A stretch of DNA of 64,000 bases. It comes from Botryotinia globosa (Eukaryota; Ascomycota; Leotiomycetes; Helotiales; Sclerotiniaceae). Positions 23,518 to 37,100 of this stretch are shown here, in pieces. The position numbers and the translations under genes were made by a program. Location: the NCBI GenBank assembly GCA_014898425.1, contig RCSZ01000004.1:372001-436000 (forward strand). Direction: 5' to 3'. How positions within the stretch are numbered: the stretch's first letter is position 1; each line of letters starts with the position of its first letter. The notes beneath the pieces are model-generated. The model was not told the DNA's origin. It saw nothing but the letters and a program-made list of their open reading frames with translations, and ran no database searches.

Positions 23518-24979
23518 GGGTTAAGGGATTGGTGGAGTTAAAAGGAGGACTGCGTGAATGGATAGCAAAATGGATGGATGAATGGGTCAGGTTTCGGGAG
23601 TGATTTGGAACGGTATGAGATGGACTGAGATCGGATGAAACCGGATAAGACCGGGCGGCATCGGTCCTCGGATGATATGGAAAGCTATAAGGCTCGGCTG
23701 GGAAATGATGGCAAGGCATGAAAAAGAACGGTATAGAAATTGGATGGGATGAAATGAGATACACAAAGAATATGCATATACCTAGCCTTCCTTCTATACA
23801 AAATACAAAGATACCCCGTATATGAATGATGGGATTGTTTATATATAATTATTGTAATATAGATTTATATGTATATATGTAATAATAATTATTTTTGGTT
23901 TTGGTGGAGAACTTAAAAGTTGGGAAGTTGAAAAGGTTAGTTTGGTAGTTTGATAGGGTATTTTGGCGTGGGATTTTGATAGTGATGATTATGAAGACTT
24001 TATGGATTGGGTATATTGGATGACTTGAATGGATGGGGGGAGGGGGATGAGTGAGTTGAGTCACTGAGTAGAGTTGAGTTACTGCGTTGAGTTGAGTTGT
24101 TTCGCTATGTGAATGGGTTGGTGGATGGATGAGTGAGTAGGTGTTTATTTGACATCGGAATCGGGTTGTTTGGATGATTGAGTGAGTATAGGATATGTGA
24201 TGTAGAATATAAAATGCGATGTGAGAAGGTGGTGTGAGAAGGTGATTTAAGAAGGTGATGGGAGAAGGTGGTGGGTTATATGTTAGAGTAGATAGGGGAA
24301 TGAGATATATATTGAGGGGGTGGGAGGTGGGAGGTAGGAGGTGGGAGGTGGGAGGTGTAAAGATAGGGGGAAGGTGGATTTGGATTGGATTTGGATTTGA
24401 GAGTGGAGGGGAGGAAAGAGGGATGGAGGGTTGAGGGGAGGGGAGGGGAGGTATAGGGGAGGAGAGATTCATGGGAAACAAAAGAGGGAGGAAAAAGAAG
24501 GAGAATGAAGGGAAGAAGTAGGAGTAGGACTTTGAAAAATGAGAAGAGAAGAGAAACTTAAGTAAATAGATATCCAAGTACGTAAACGAATAAATAAATA
24601 AATAAATAAACATCCAATAAAATAAAATAACCCAAGAAATCAATCCCACCTATTTCACAAACAAGACATGAACTCGGGATACCTCACTCGTACGAACATG
24701 ATCTGATAATGGATTAGTATCATATTAGTATTATGTGAAGCTGTATGCTTAATAAATAAGTGGTTGGATGATGATAGATATAGATAGATATAAACAGATA
24801 TAAACACGAATATATCTTTATATTTAGATAAATTATCAATCAAACCCTCGTGTCAAGATTCGAGAAACTTACTCACGATGCCGGGGATATGATATCTGTT
24901 TGGGAGGTATAGATGTAGATATGGATATAGATGGATTTATATTGATACTATCTATATATGATGATATGTAAGCTCTTCG
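23518..24979. other. Purine-rich spacer downstream of the histidine kinase gene, with a G-quadruplex-like run
   Basis: The plus strand is strongly enriched in G and A from about 23520 to 24560. Repeated GGGAGGT/GGGT blocks at about 24315-24357 give five G3-or-longer tracts with mostly short loops, a candidate G-quadruplex. The long minus-strand open frame at 23849-24649 is a low-complexity Pro/Ser/Thr/Leu by-product of this skew. No gene recognised. Confidence 0.6.
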
Positions 24980-25192
24980 TGGGAGAAAAAACAGACCGGA
25001 ATTGATGACTAGTGAAGCCTTTCAATAATCTGATTGTTCCATTCCAATTTAGAGAATTTGAATGTTTAAATACTTTCATAGTTGAAGATTATTTAAGGAT
25101 TTATTTAAAGCTATTAATTTATATAAAAAATTTATTGATTGATTTATGGTAGAATTTATCAGGGTAATCAATTCTGGCCTCTTTTTCTCCCA
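24980..25192. mobile_element. MITE family B, copy 2 (213 bp), uninterrupted
   Basis: The left end is TGGGAGAAAAAACAGACCGG and the right end, in reverse complement, TGGGAGAAAAAGAGGCCAGA. Both run on into GAATTGAT, so the TIR is about 26 bp with few mismatches. The interior is AT-rich and non-coding. The other copy is at 9301-10135. Confidence 0.75.
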
Positions 25193-28100
25193 AGTAGAGC
25201 CTACCCACCCACCCTACCTACCCCAGGTTGATCGACAAGCACTAATACCAATTCGTGGGATCAACACCATCTCGTTCTTCTGTAAGTGATACTAGATGCG
25301 TCATAGAATTGAGGTTTGCGAGGATAGCTATTTGATATTTGTAACATGTATGAGGTTCTGAGCTCAGTTTTGTGGTTTAGCGTCAACTTTGCACGTGGAA
25401 GTAAGAGGATTTGATTCTGAAGTAGAATGTAGCGGCTGGTTCGCCTGGAAGAAATCACAATATGACATGCTTATAGGCTATTGATGATGGTGAAATGTGC
25501 TGTAGTCTGATACTAGACATGAAATTCCTCTATCATCATGATTCGTGTACTAGATATCTAAATGGACATGCAAATGGTAAAATGATAGAAGTTTTAGATC
25601 TATGATGAGATGGTCTAGTAGACAGCAGGTCTGTAGCCATCAAAACCACTTAGCTCACAGGAAATAGTAGTAATATGTGTTCTGATATTATCCTGAGAAG
25701 ATATAGGACCTGCGAGGAAAATAACCCTTCCCGTGCAGGCCATTAGAGTACCGAGTCTGCAACTAGCCGAACTCAAAAAGACACACACTTCGTGCATATC
25801 AAAACTTGTGTATGATATTTCGGACCTTCCAAGCCGGGAATGTCGGGAGATAATGGTACACGTGGGATTTACAAGATTGGTTTCATACACATATTCCACT
25901 CATTCCTGAGTGTTGATTTGGTGATGTTGGTGCTAGGTCGATATCAGATGGAAATATTATATGGACTTCCATAAAATAGTCATTGCGCAGGTCTTTCAAT
26001 CCTTTATCTGTTTGAAAGTATAGACTTAGTGCATGCAATAAGGTCTGCCAGCACACAACACATTTGAATACTAGTACCTGGACCTATGTATGGTTTCCAT
26101 GATTTTATTGGTCAAGCGAGTCCCGTGACGTAAAATCCATCGGAAGTTTGTTCTGCTGATGCATCGAGTGCATTTCAAGCTGCTCAGGTGTAACGCGGAA
26201 AACGAGGTTCGAAAGATTTGTCCCAACAGTGGAGAACGTAGATATATGTGAGTTGAACGAAGATATTTTCCAGGTACCAGGAACAAAGATTATAGATGGC
26301 ACCACCTGCCTCGGCATGAATCTTTCCCAAAACAGGAGCCAAGAGATATAAGTGGCGGAATTTGAAGTCGATGTTGTGTGACCCAAGGCTTTGGGATTCG
26401 GGTCAGTTGATGGGTGATTTTGATAGAAGGAAAATCATATACTTCACTTACGAGTCATCTTGCCTTATATCATCATCATCGTCGTCGTCATCATCATGCG
26501 CAGATAAAAAGTACGCCATTAATATTCTGCCACTTATTTTTCAAAACTTACTGTGATTGTTTTTCGTGCCTTGCATTTTGCAGATGCAAAAGTATCTTTT
26601 TTTTTGTGGTTCCTGAGTGTACTCAGTGAGTGGTCCACGGGTTGGTAGATTCGGACCTGGATTCGCATTTGTCTGGGTATGGTCCGGCTGGACGATCAAT
26701 TAGAGATCTGCATTATCAAGTTATGCCTACTCCGTATGTACATACTCTGAGTACACATAAGCTGCCAAAGGGAATTGCTTAGCTGATGGATATCTTTGTA
26801 CGGACAAGATGAGGCTAGATGCAATGAGATGAGTGTACCGGACTGGTGAATGATCATTTATGATCGTCCGTGGTGGTTGAATGATAAAGTCAGCTTACTG
26901 TTGAGGAGAGTGGATGCAGTAAATAAAACAATGTAAGATTGCCTAGTAAGTACTCAGTCGTCCATCTTCTGGACAGTATCGTGGTGCTTGTTGTCTTGGC
27001 TTCACGTTGAGTGTTCACTGGCTGATTTATAACGAGTTGGATGACCGAACACCTTCTTCCTTCTTACCAAGTATATGGATGAAGTTTTGATTCGCTCTTT
27101 TGTTGGTGTTGTTGTATTATGGGATCTAACCGACTGCATCGATTGACTCGAGTCAACGACAAAACAGGGGAAATCGAGATTATATTGTATTCAAATTCTT
27201 TTCAACCGTGAGACAGAATGCAAAGATAATGACTGATAATAAAAGGACTCCAGCACTTTTTGCCCTGCCCCGCCCCTCGATTGCTTATCGCAGTTAGTGG
27301 CGGCACATTAGCCCAAAGGTCGAGAGAGCACAGGGCGTATCGGATAGAAAGTGTCAAGCATCTTGTCAAGCCATGAGATTTAGAGGAACGAATGAACAAG
27401 AAAGATTACCCACTCACCACCGAGCCACCAGACGGTATAGTAGAGAAAGAAGAGAATAAGACCCGATCCGATACGATACCGATAGCCCAATATCACATCA
27501 TTCATGTTCACGAGGCGGCTCTCGAGAGTCGACATATGTAATGTGTTATATATGTTTTCAGCAACACATCATCTCAGAATCCTGCAGCATTACACATATC
27601 CATGGATTACAGCTTACATGATGTTATATAACATGTTACGTGTAATCTATTCGCTGTTAGCAAATAGAATTCTTACCAGTATTGTCTTCTAGAGGGGTAG
27701 AAACGCAGAAGAAGCTTATTGAATATACTATTTGATATTGATCCACTTTATGAAAATATAAAACGATGACTTGCAGTGCTTACTGAAATATCATAGGGTG
27801 CTTGTGTTATACTAAGCGCATGTGCTGCAGGCTGGAGCGGTTCAGGTAAGGGACAGGAACATGAATTCAAGTTAATCCTCGTCACTTTAAGTGGCTCGAG
27901 AGTCGAGTGAAAGTTTTGAAGATGCAGGATGGGTTGTAACTTGTAAAGTGGGAAAAAGTGTACCGTTCCTGAAAATATGGGTTTCGCGCTGTCATCTTGT
28001 CATCTTGTCATCTTGTCATCTTGTCATCTTGTCAGGTCCTCCTTATATTCATTCATCCGGACGCCCATTCATTCCTTCATTCATTTATTCAAATCGGTGT

Positions 28101-28693
28101 TTCTGCGAGTACTCCGTATGAACTTTGGTTTCATCTCAACAGCCAGCTCTGTACCAGCTCACAAGCCATCAAATGACATGCAAGTAGAAACTGTTCAGCT
28201 GTGGGTAGACTAGTACGTGAGACTGAATGAGAATGGGACTGGTCGGAATGAAGGGGGAATGCGTCTATCGATTTCTTCTGCCGAGAAGTTATGTTGGTAT
28301 TCCGATTTGGAAAGGGAAATGTGTGTTGCGTGTCTATAACCGGATATCCAGTCACTTTCTCTGTATCAAAGATAGACTTTGACTAACTTTCACACCGACG
28401 ATTTCCTTTATTCTTCTTCTCGTCATTCGGTAATTAACTTTTTCCCTTCGTACCTTTCGTACCTTTTCGTACCTTTTGGTAGACCACTTTGGATTCGCTT
28501 ATCGTTACGCTACCATAAGGTAGGAGGTTATCGGTTCAACTATGACAGCTCGAACGAGCTTGAGGACAGCTACTACGAAGCATACTAACAGTACTAAATT
28601 TATACTTTACCAGCTTCCCTGCTTAGATGAAATGCTAACATTTGGTATAATAATAGGTGAGAGAACTAAAAAGATTCCTTTGAATAAAACTCT

Positions 28694-28725
<32 letters not shown>

Positions 28726-30049
28726 ACCTCTTCCTCTTTCTGTGATAAGTCATCGTACCTGAAACTCATCCCACCTATCAATACTTTCTAGCTACGAGAC
28801 CGATCTGATTTCATCGTTGTAATCTATAATATATAATATATTAATGAAATAGCACGAAGGTTAGACAGTTGAGTGGATATATATGAAAAGCCTTTGTACC
28901 CTCATACTTACAATCATACTTACACTCCATCTCGCATATTTTTATCAAGTCAGAAAGATCTTTCGAATCTTCCAAATCTATCAAGTCTTGAGGAATATTT
29001 TGTTCAGGTGTTCGTCTTGTCCTGACCCGAATCCTTCCTTTCTTGAAACACTTATTAAGACTAGCTACCCGGCTACTCGAGTCGAGCTATTCTTTTACCC
29101 CTTCATTTGCTCCTCCCACAGCCAACAAGCAAGCAAGCAAGCAAACTTTGAACGAAGGACCATCAGCTACAATCACCGCACACAATCAATCTTCATAACA
29201 CCTTTGAAGTATAACATACACAATAGATAAATATACTTCTACCTTATCGTCCCTCTTGATCTTTGCATCAATTCAACGTACAACTCTTGAGTCATTCATC
29301 CGCTTACAACGAGGTCGATATCGAGATCAATTCTTGCAGATCTTGGAAAAAGTCGTCTAAAGCGTCTAAAGATTTATAGAAAACAATCCTTGCATCACTC
29401 ACTACACTATAGCGGGTAGCGATAATCTTTCGCAATCAAATCGATTTTTAATCTTCGCGGACGGAAAAGAGGAAAAGAGGAAAAGAGCAGAAGAGCAGAA
29501 GAGCAAAAGAGCAAAAGAGCAAAAGAGTAACATTATCATTCTCCCGGTCGCATATTATTGTTGTAACCACTACCTACTTACCTACTATTTCCTTGTCCCC
29601 CCCGCCATCCTCTTATCGACGACATATTATTATCGCCATTACTCGGATAACCTCTACCTCGACCTGTATCATACTGGACAACTCTTGAGAAAAGAAAGAA
29701 AAAGCATTTTCAAGAAGAAGAAATACTCGATTGTTAATTCATCGTCCTGTCAACAATACAATAAATACCCTCTTCGATTCGGTTGCAGGTCTAGGCTGTG
29801 TCTTCTTCATTTCTAGGCTGAAAGAAAATCACCGGAAGCTGGATTCTTTTGAAACCAAGCCTCTATCTACTTGGGTACCTTTGCCCTGCTTACGAATTCC
29901 ATAACACACTCTTATTTATCTTGATGCGGTGACAGAGTTACGATTCATATAACCTCGTCCTTTTCATCCTTGACACGCACGACCTACTGTCGCGATCACC
30001 CCTCTCGTCGAGTCCGCAGTGATCAGATAGATCAATATCGTCGACCACA
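25193..30049. other. Long spacer between the histidine kinase and C2H2 regulator genes; no gene recognised
   Basis: Nearly 5 kb of ordinary base composition. Minus-strand frames at 25615-25899 and 26105-26386 are a little more protein-like than the rest but show no domain I know, and I could not join them by splice signals. They may be decayed gene pieces. Simple repeats: gtcatctt about 5.5 times (27990-28035), a CT run (28694-28725), and purine repeats (29463-29527). The last 1 kb is probably promoter and leader of the gene at 30050. The 115-codon frame at 28883-29230 opens with a hydrophobic stretch but is otherwise featureless. Confidence 0.45.
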
Positions 30050-32611
30050 ATGAGTACCGATCCTCAATCAACTCGGGAGCCAGCATCTGGTCCGAGATCC
30101 GGTCCCTCCTTCCTACCTACAAATACCACCCGTCCAAATAACCTCAATGGTTCCGAAGGCGAAGGACCATTCAGCAGCCACAATCCCCAAGAGTCGACGG
30201 TTACAACACCTCGACCCAATACCGCACCCAATACCCAACCTCGGCCGATGCATGGATCGGAAGATGCAACAACTCCTACAACAGTCTCATTCAGACCAGT
30301 CTCAGATGCGCTTGCCAATCAGAGACCTCTCCCACAAGCCCCGTTCGATGTCGCCGCGACCATTCCAGAGACCGTGGCAGGTTTGACAGCCATGAACAGA
30401 AATAATTCGACGCGGTCAAATAATTCTATTGGTTCTGAGGATGTTGACATGGACAAATCCGATGCTGCTAGTTCCAATGGCAATAGCCCAAGACCGCATA
30501 AGAAGAAGAAGAGTCAGAAATTCTATTGTACGGATTATCCGCCATGCAACCTCAACTTCACCAGAACCGAGCATTTGCAGCGTCATATAAGGTAATTCAC
30601 TACGCTCCGAACCACCCTACTATCACTTCTCATCTACTAACCCTTGGCGTGATGCAGAAAACACACAGGAGAACGTCCCTACGAATGCTTTTGCGGGCGT
30701 TACTTCTCTCGAAGAGACAATTTACGCCAACATGCTCAAACGGTACATCAAAAGGAGGAAATTCCCCCAGGATCGTTGGCAGCCACTAGCACAAGATTTC
30801 CTAGACAGCCTCGTACAGATAGATCTAAGCCTCCTGGCAGACAACGAGCTGCTACAGTGAGCGAACAGGTACCATCATATCGTGGTCATCATCGAAATTC
30901 CTACTCCACTTCCAGCATAATGTCGAATATGTCGCACGCATCGAGTTATAGTCAAGCACACAATCTCAGACGCCCACTCGCTCTACAAATGCCTAGCCCC
31001 TTAACCAGACGCCCAAGCTCACCTGGAGGTTACAGTACGCCCACTTCTGCTACCTTCTCAACGGGTCAGAATAGTCCGCGATGGCCAGCACTCGGATTTC
31101 AATCATCCCCTGGACCTGGCGTAGGTGTACAAATACCAGCTGGTCGCATTTATGACGGACATCATACGCCCGGTCGAAGATTGTCTACACCCTCGGCCGC
31201 AAACCCGTTTTCCCCTACTGGTCCCGCTTCCAACCCTTTTGGCACGTCATCAAATTTCTCCGCAGCGGCACCCTATTCGCCCAGTTTAGTTACAAGCCCT
31301 ACAAACTCGACATTCAACAATGGCGGACAATCGATGGCTGCCCACCATCCAGATATGGATAATAGAAGGAGAACCTGGCACCAAGGAACCAATGCAGCTA
31401 CACTAGCATCATTCACCACGAGACTGCATAGTGTTATGAACGCAAACCATTACGCTGATGGTCCTATACCTGAACCGGCCGCGATTCTTCGCAGTAATGC
31501 CCCTCCGCAAGAACATGCTAGACTGCCTGGTATCTCAAGCTTGTTGCCTGGTAGAGGAGAATCTCCTCCACCTCGCCGTAGTCGAGACCAAATGATGATT
31601 GACAGACCACATTCTTATCATCAGCCAAGCCTTAGTGTGAATGAACGTCCAAGAGAAAATATTGTGGATAGACCAGCGTCCTATTATCAGCCAATTTCTG
31701 ACATGTCTAATCGTGGTCCAAGTCAAAGAATGATCGATAGACCGCCTTACTATCAGACCAATGCTCCCATGTCTGATGACCCTCGTCCGGGTCAAATGGT
31801 GACCGAAAGACCAAATTCTTACCACCAGCCAAACCCGATTGTGCCTGAACGTCGTCCAAGTCAAATTATGACTGATAGATCAAGCTCTTATTATCAACCA
31901 AGACATTCCATATCAGAGTCGGTCTCCTATTCTAACCCAAGACCAATGCCTTCCAGGGACCGACCTCTTAGCTCTCACCTTGATCGACAATTTACACAAC
32001 TCGAAATTCACGGCCCACCACATGCGGATGCTGCGAGCTGGGCCAACGAGACAGCCCGTGCTGTTCATGCAACTGCACAGCAATCACAGGCAGCCAGTCA
32101 GCCAAGAGTAACGTTTGAGCAGCCAGCACTTGGCCCTCGAACAGGGGCATCTTCGTCTTACCACCACAAGCATACCGCTAGCTTACCTGTAAACATGCAC
32201 AGATCAAACAGGCGCGATGGATGGTACAACGGTCCAGTAGTATACCAGCAGACTTCTGACAATAGATTCCAAGGAACTTCTCCGGAAGGATCGACTGGCT
32301 CCGAAGGTGCAGCGCCTATAACTCCACAGAGTTCCACCGCGACAGATTATAACCCTGCCGTTCTACGATCCAATGGGTACCACGAGGAGTCTTCTCGAAA
32401 CATTCACCCCCAACCGCCAGCTGTTCACCACTACCACACACTATCAAATGGCAATGAACATTCTTACACACATAAGCCCCCTACCTCAACCCAAACTATG
32501 TATCCGCAAGTCCCTCAATCATCTACGCAACATTATCGCACTGAAGGATTGGACGCTCTGGCAGCAGCCGCAACAAGTGGTCAGATCAGTGTACACAACA
32601 ATGCATTTTGA
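30050..32611 (+). CDS. C2H2 zinc-finger transcription factor with long disordered tail
   Basis: Two exons, 30050-30591 and 30658-32611; 831 residues. The intron (66 bp; donor GTAATT, branch CTACTAAC, acceptor GCAG) falls between finger 1 and its linker and preserves frame. Start ATG 30050 has a good context (CCACAATGAG). Two tandem fingers occupy about residues 160-210. Finger 1 has C-x5-C-x12-H-x3-H (Cys160, Cys166), then the HTGERPY linker, then finger 2 with C-x1-C-x12-H-x4-H. The x5 spacing and TRTEHLQRH helix resemble yeast Usv1/Rgm1/Com2-type stress and carbon regulators. A basic KKKK run before finger 1 suits nuclear import. The rest is Ser/Pro/Asn/Gln-rich; at about residues 490-600 a unit of about 27 residues with a DRP-SYYQP core is repeated five times. 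It probably binds DNA as a regulator; targets unknown. Confidence 0.85.
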
Positions 32612-34110
32612 AGGATTGATTTCGTTGGTTCATACCTTTTGTGTAAATATTACACCTCGAGTCAATTTCTTTTAACGATACCCGACTTACATTCTATTTG
32701 CAAGAATGTCACGAATTCATGAAACAAGACAGATTTACTTTATTATCACGATTTTTCCCCTTTGTTATTCTGCGACTATCGGGAAAGGGACATTGTGATT
32801 TACCAGCGTTGGTGTTTAGGGTTTTGGCATTATTAACTATTTTTTTCTATCATTCTCTCTCAAGCTTTATCGACTTCCTCACGCCATTCAATGTTGTGGT
32901 ATATACAGTAGATCTCATGTACCGGGGCTAGTACCCGTGATTGTGTCTAGTGTTTTCATCGTCACATTCGATATTGTCGACCACTGATTACACAGTGCAC
33001 TGATGTCCTACACCAAACTTCGATTGTCTTCAATGACTTGGAGGAAGCTTGAGCCCGAGGTTTTAACCAATTTCCTTTGTATTTAGGTCTGATACTTGGG
33101 GAGCGTTTGGGTGGGATTACTTTGGGTTTCTTTTATCATGATTTAGCGTACTTGGGAGGTTTCAATTGTCATTTCTAGCGTCAGGACAAGGCGGTACTGT
33201 ACTCGGGATTTTCTAATGGGCGGCATGCTTGGCTATGACTTGGCTATGAGATTTGCAATATTGATACCTCTATACCCAAATGCTATTCAATCATTTTCTC
33301 AAGGCTTTTTCGACAATTTTTCTTTAGAGTTTACGGTTCTAGATATGTGTGTATGCTTCTTGATTTTCAAGAGTGGCAAATATAATATTTGGATCTTGGG
33401 GGTTGTCACGAGGAAGAGGAAGGTGAAATGTTGTCATGGGGTTTGGGATTGGATGAACGATTTGGCTGGCTGGCGGGCGGGCGTCTGGTTAGTCTGTTTT
33501 GTGTACTTGCATCTTTCTTTTGAGGTGGTGGTACATCCTTACTTGCATGTTCTTATTTAGGGGAGGGGTCTTTTAGTGTGGCATGTATGGTCTTGAGACT
33601 TGAGGATATAGGGTTTGAGCCGGGGATCTTTTGATTTTTTGATCCGTGGAACTGGGAAACGAAGTTGGATGTTATTAGATGGATGAAGGGTTATGTGTCA
33701 TTATGCATGTAGGGTAGTTGGTTGAGTGATGTGGGCTGGGCTGGGCTGGGTGGGTTTTGGATGATTGCATGAGGGGATAGAAGAGCGGGATATTTCTGGG
33801 AAGGGATATTCCTGGGGAGTAGGGGACAGGAGGGGATGCGGGTGGGTGGTAGCTTAGTTTAGCTTGGTTTTTACTTGACTTGATTTGACTTGACTTGACT
33901 TGACTTGACTTGACTTGGATATGATATAATTATCTTATTCTTTGTATTGGTGTATTGGTGTATTGGTGTATGGGTGTAGGGTAAATAGGTTTGATAAATT
34001 TGATAGGGTTGGATGGGCATGCAGGTAGGTAGGCATGTATTTAGGTGGTATACTCAATGGATAGATATGTACCTAATGAACCTCATCTAGTATAGTTGGA
34101 AAGACATCTT

Positions 34111-34154
<44 letters not shown>

Positions 34155-37100
34155 TGGTTTCTGCATAGAAGGATGGATGGGAGTGTGGATGAAAGAGTTG
34201 ATGTATGTATGTACCGATGTATGCACAGAAGAGAGAAAGAAATATTTTATACATACATACATACATACATAGATGGATATTTTTAGCTTTAAGGTTTATG
34301 GATGTATTGTGTTTTGGCCTTGATACTGATTTACGAATGAATGATTATTGGGAATTATGAATTATGAATTGTGGAATCGTGATTTGTGCATTGTGCTTTT
34401 GGTTATGTATGTATGCATGTCCATCCCAACCTCGCTGTTTTCACTTTTTGGGGGGTTAACTTTGCGGGTTGTGGGTTGCGGGGTTTGCTTTTTTGAGGGG
34501 CTGAGGGGGGATGCTTGTGAGGGGAGAGATGAGAAGGGATATGGGCATGGGCATGGGAGATGAGAGGAAGAAGCGGCTGTTATAGCGTGGGAGCTTGGAG
34601 TAGTTGGGTGGATTGGAGTAGATAGAAACCTGGGGTAGGTAGGTAAGTAGGGAGAGAGATAGGTAGGATGTGAGATGTTATTGGGCGATGTGGGATGGAG
34701 ACTGATGGAGGGGATGAAGCGGAAATGGGGATAGGGATAGGGATAGAGATGCTGGGGTTGAACGAGATGGGATGGGATGGGATGGGAGGTTCTCAGATGC
34801 TGAGATGCTGAGATCATACCATGGAACGGGAAAGGGAACACAGATGTGTGTGTACCTGTATGGTGAATTTGTTGATTGATTGGGAGCGACTCTCGACGTC
34901 GGTTGGTAGGTGTTACTACACCATTACTATGGATGCCATTGCTATGCTTGAGGTGGCTGGGCTAGCTAGAGCATGAGCCTTGGGGTGTACAGGCTTCTTT
35001 TCTTCTTTTCTTATTTCCTTGATTTGAGATTCAACGATTGTCGATCTGAGTTGCGGAGAGGAAAGTACGAGGATATACGAGGAGATGGGACGATTTGGAA
35101 CGGTGGATGGATGGTTGCGAGAGGATATGTTTCAGATTTTCATGTGTGAGGGGTATGTGGGTTTGGATTCGGGTTTGGGTTGGTTTTGGGAGAGTGGGCT
35201 GATTGGTGGGGTGTGAGGGGCATGAGGGGAGAGTGGAGAGTGGAGAGTGGGAGGGAGTGTGAGTGTGAGTGTGAGTGTGAGTGTGAGTGTGAGTGTGAGT
35301 GTGAGTGTGAGTGTGAGTGTGAGTGTGAGTGTGAGTGTGAGTGTGAAGTTGTGAGGGGGCGGGGAGAGTTGGAATTTGATGAGCTTGGTGAGGGGCAGGT
35401 GTGTTTGTGTGTGAGGGGTGTGAAAGAGAGTGTGCGGCAGGTTTGTGTTTGGGGTTGAGGTTGAGGTTGAGAGGAAGAGGAAGAGGAAGAGGAAGGAAGT
35501 GAGAAAGCAAGAAGATAAGTACGAAACAAATGGGCAAAGAGATGAAGTGATGTGGGAAATAGGAAATAGAAAAGAAGGATCAGAAAGAGAAGGGCCAAAT
35601 TGGGGGATTCAGAATTAGGTATGAATGAAGTGTGAAGAATCTAGCCTTGCTGTGTGATGAGATACATAGGTAGGTGGAAGGATGCAGTCATAATCTTTTT
35701 CGTACATCTGCACCTTCTCTACATCTTTGTATGGAAGATCATACAGTAGAGACATAAAGATGGGAACCATGTATGGAACTTGTCGGATAGAGATCCATAA
35801 TGAGATAAATGAAATTTGAATGGATAGGAATGCAATGTATCAATGGAGTCTCCATCGAATTGCGTTTGTAACTTCTAAGCTCATTTATCTTGGTTTGCAT
35901 GCGATGGATGATATCCATAGGCATGAAAACGGGGCTGCGGGAAAGCTAACATGTAATAGGATAAGATTCAACCTCAAGGATTCCGCCCCAGATACGAACA
36001 TCAATGTTCGGTTAAGGGAAAAGATAGAAGAGAGGTGCAGGTGGATTGGGTGGCATGGGATCGGAGTCGGGGTTTGTATCTGTGCTTTATGCAGAGAAGT
36101 GGAGATGGAGATGGAGATGAGCTGAGTGGTTTGGATCGATTTGGTTTTATGGATTTGGGAGAACGAGAGAGGGAAGGAAAGGAGGGGCAAGTGGCTATGT
36201 GGCTATGTGGCTATGAGGGATGGTGGCGATCTTTTCTTCCTCGGGGAACTTTGGATTTGAAACTTTGGCTTTGGAAGGTTGAATGTTGGAGGGTGGAAGT
36301 GAAGTTGGATTGTTGGCTGGATGGTTGCATAGACTTCATTGTGATGCGATATATGATGAGAAACTGGGGATTTATCTCGTCAAAATCTGATGCTATCATA
36401 TCCATCTATGATGGATCGGAGTGGGATAGTCGCTTTGATACGAGATGATGTCGATAGTTGCGACGCTGGCTATAGACTTGTTTTTGGTTGTGATGATTTT
36501 TCATGGGTTTAGCGATGGATCTGGAATTCGTGAACAGAGTGATGTGTAGATGTATGTGTTTAGGTATGAATGCTTGGGTGCATTGGGACCACGAGATTAA
36601 AGCGTGCTGAGGTGAGGTTGCATTTTGGCGTGGGTTTGCATGTGGGTATGGGTATGGTGCATGATGGCTGTGGTCAGCAGGAGAATTCTCTTGATGTTGG
36701 TAGAGTGATGGGAGAGGGTATTGAGAGAGTTGACTGCATCGAGGTTGAATACTCTAGTTTGATTAGTGGTAGGGGGATGTGTCCTCAGACTGGAATTTGA
36801 GTCAGATAGATGAGAACCGTTGGGATTCCTTACTGGTGAGCTTGGGATGGAGGGATAGTGGTGCCAGGGTGGGTGTTCTTGTCTTTTATATCAGACGACG
36901 GTTGGTGATTTCGTCAACTGGTAAGTGATGATTGATGAAGAGGAGCAATGCCATTGTACTGTATTCAAATAGGTAGGGTAATCTGGATCTTCTTAATGTT
37001 TGTTACAGAACAATCAAGGTTGATTGATTATTAGATTATCGTTTCAATAGCTCAGTATCATGATAAACAAGTGGAAGAATGCAATACCTACCTCCCTGGG

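Noticed and set aside
23849..24649. 266-codon minus-strand frame
   Set aside because: Low-complexity Pro/Ser/Leu/His composition imposed by purine-skewed DNA, no domain, and an unlikely start region.
26105..26386. 93-codon minus-strand frame as a gene
   Set aside because: Slightly protein-like but without a domain, partner exons or promoter that I could support.
28883..29230. 115-codon frame with a hydrophobic N-terminus
   Set aside because: It lies in the probable promoter/leader of the regulator at 30050, loses any protein character after the first 40 residues, and has no known domain.
33216..33560. 114-codon plus-strand frame downstream of the C2H2 regulator
   Set aside because: No recognisable domain, lies in a microsatellite-rich skewed spacer, and no promoter or splice context.
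35031..35618. Overlapping frames of Thr-His, Ser-His and Cys-Glu dipeptides
   Set aside because: They are products of the gagtgt microsatellite in three frames of both strands.
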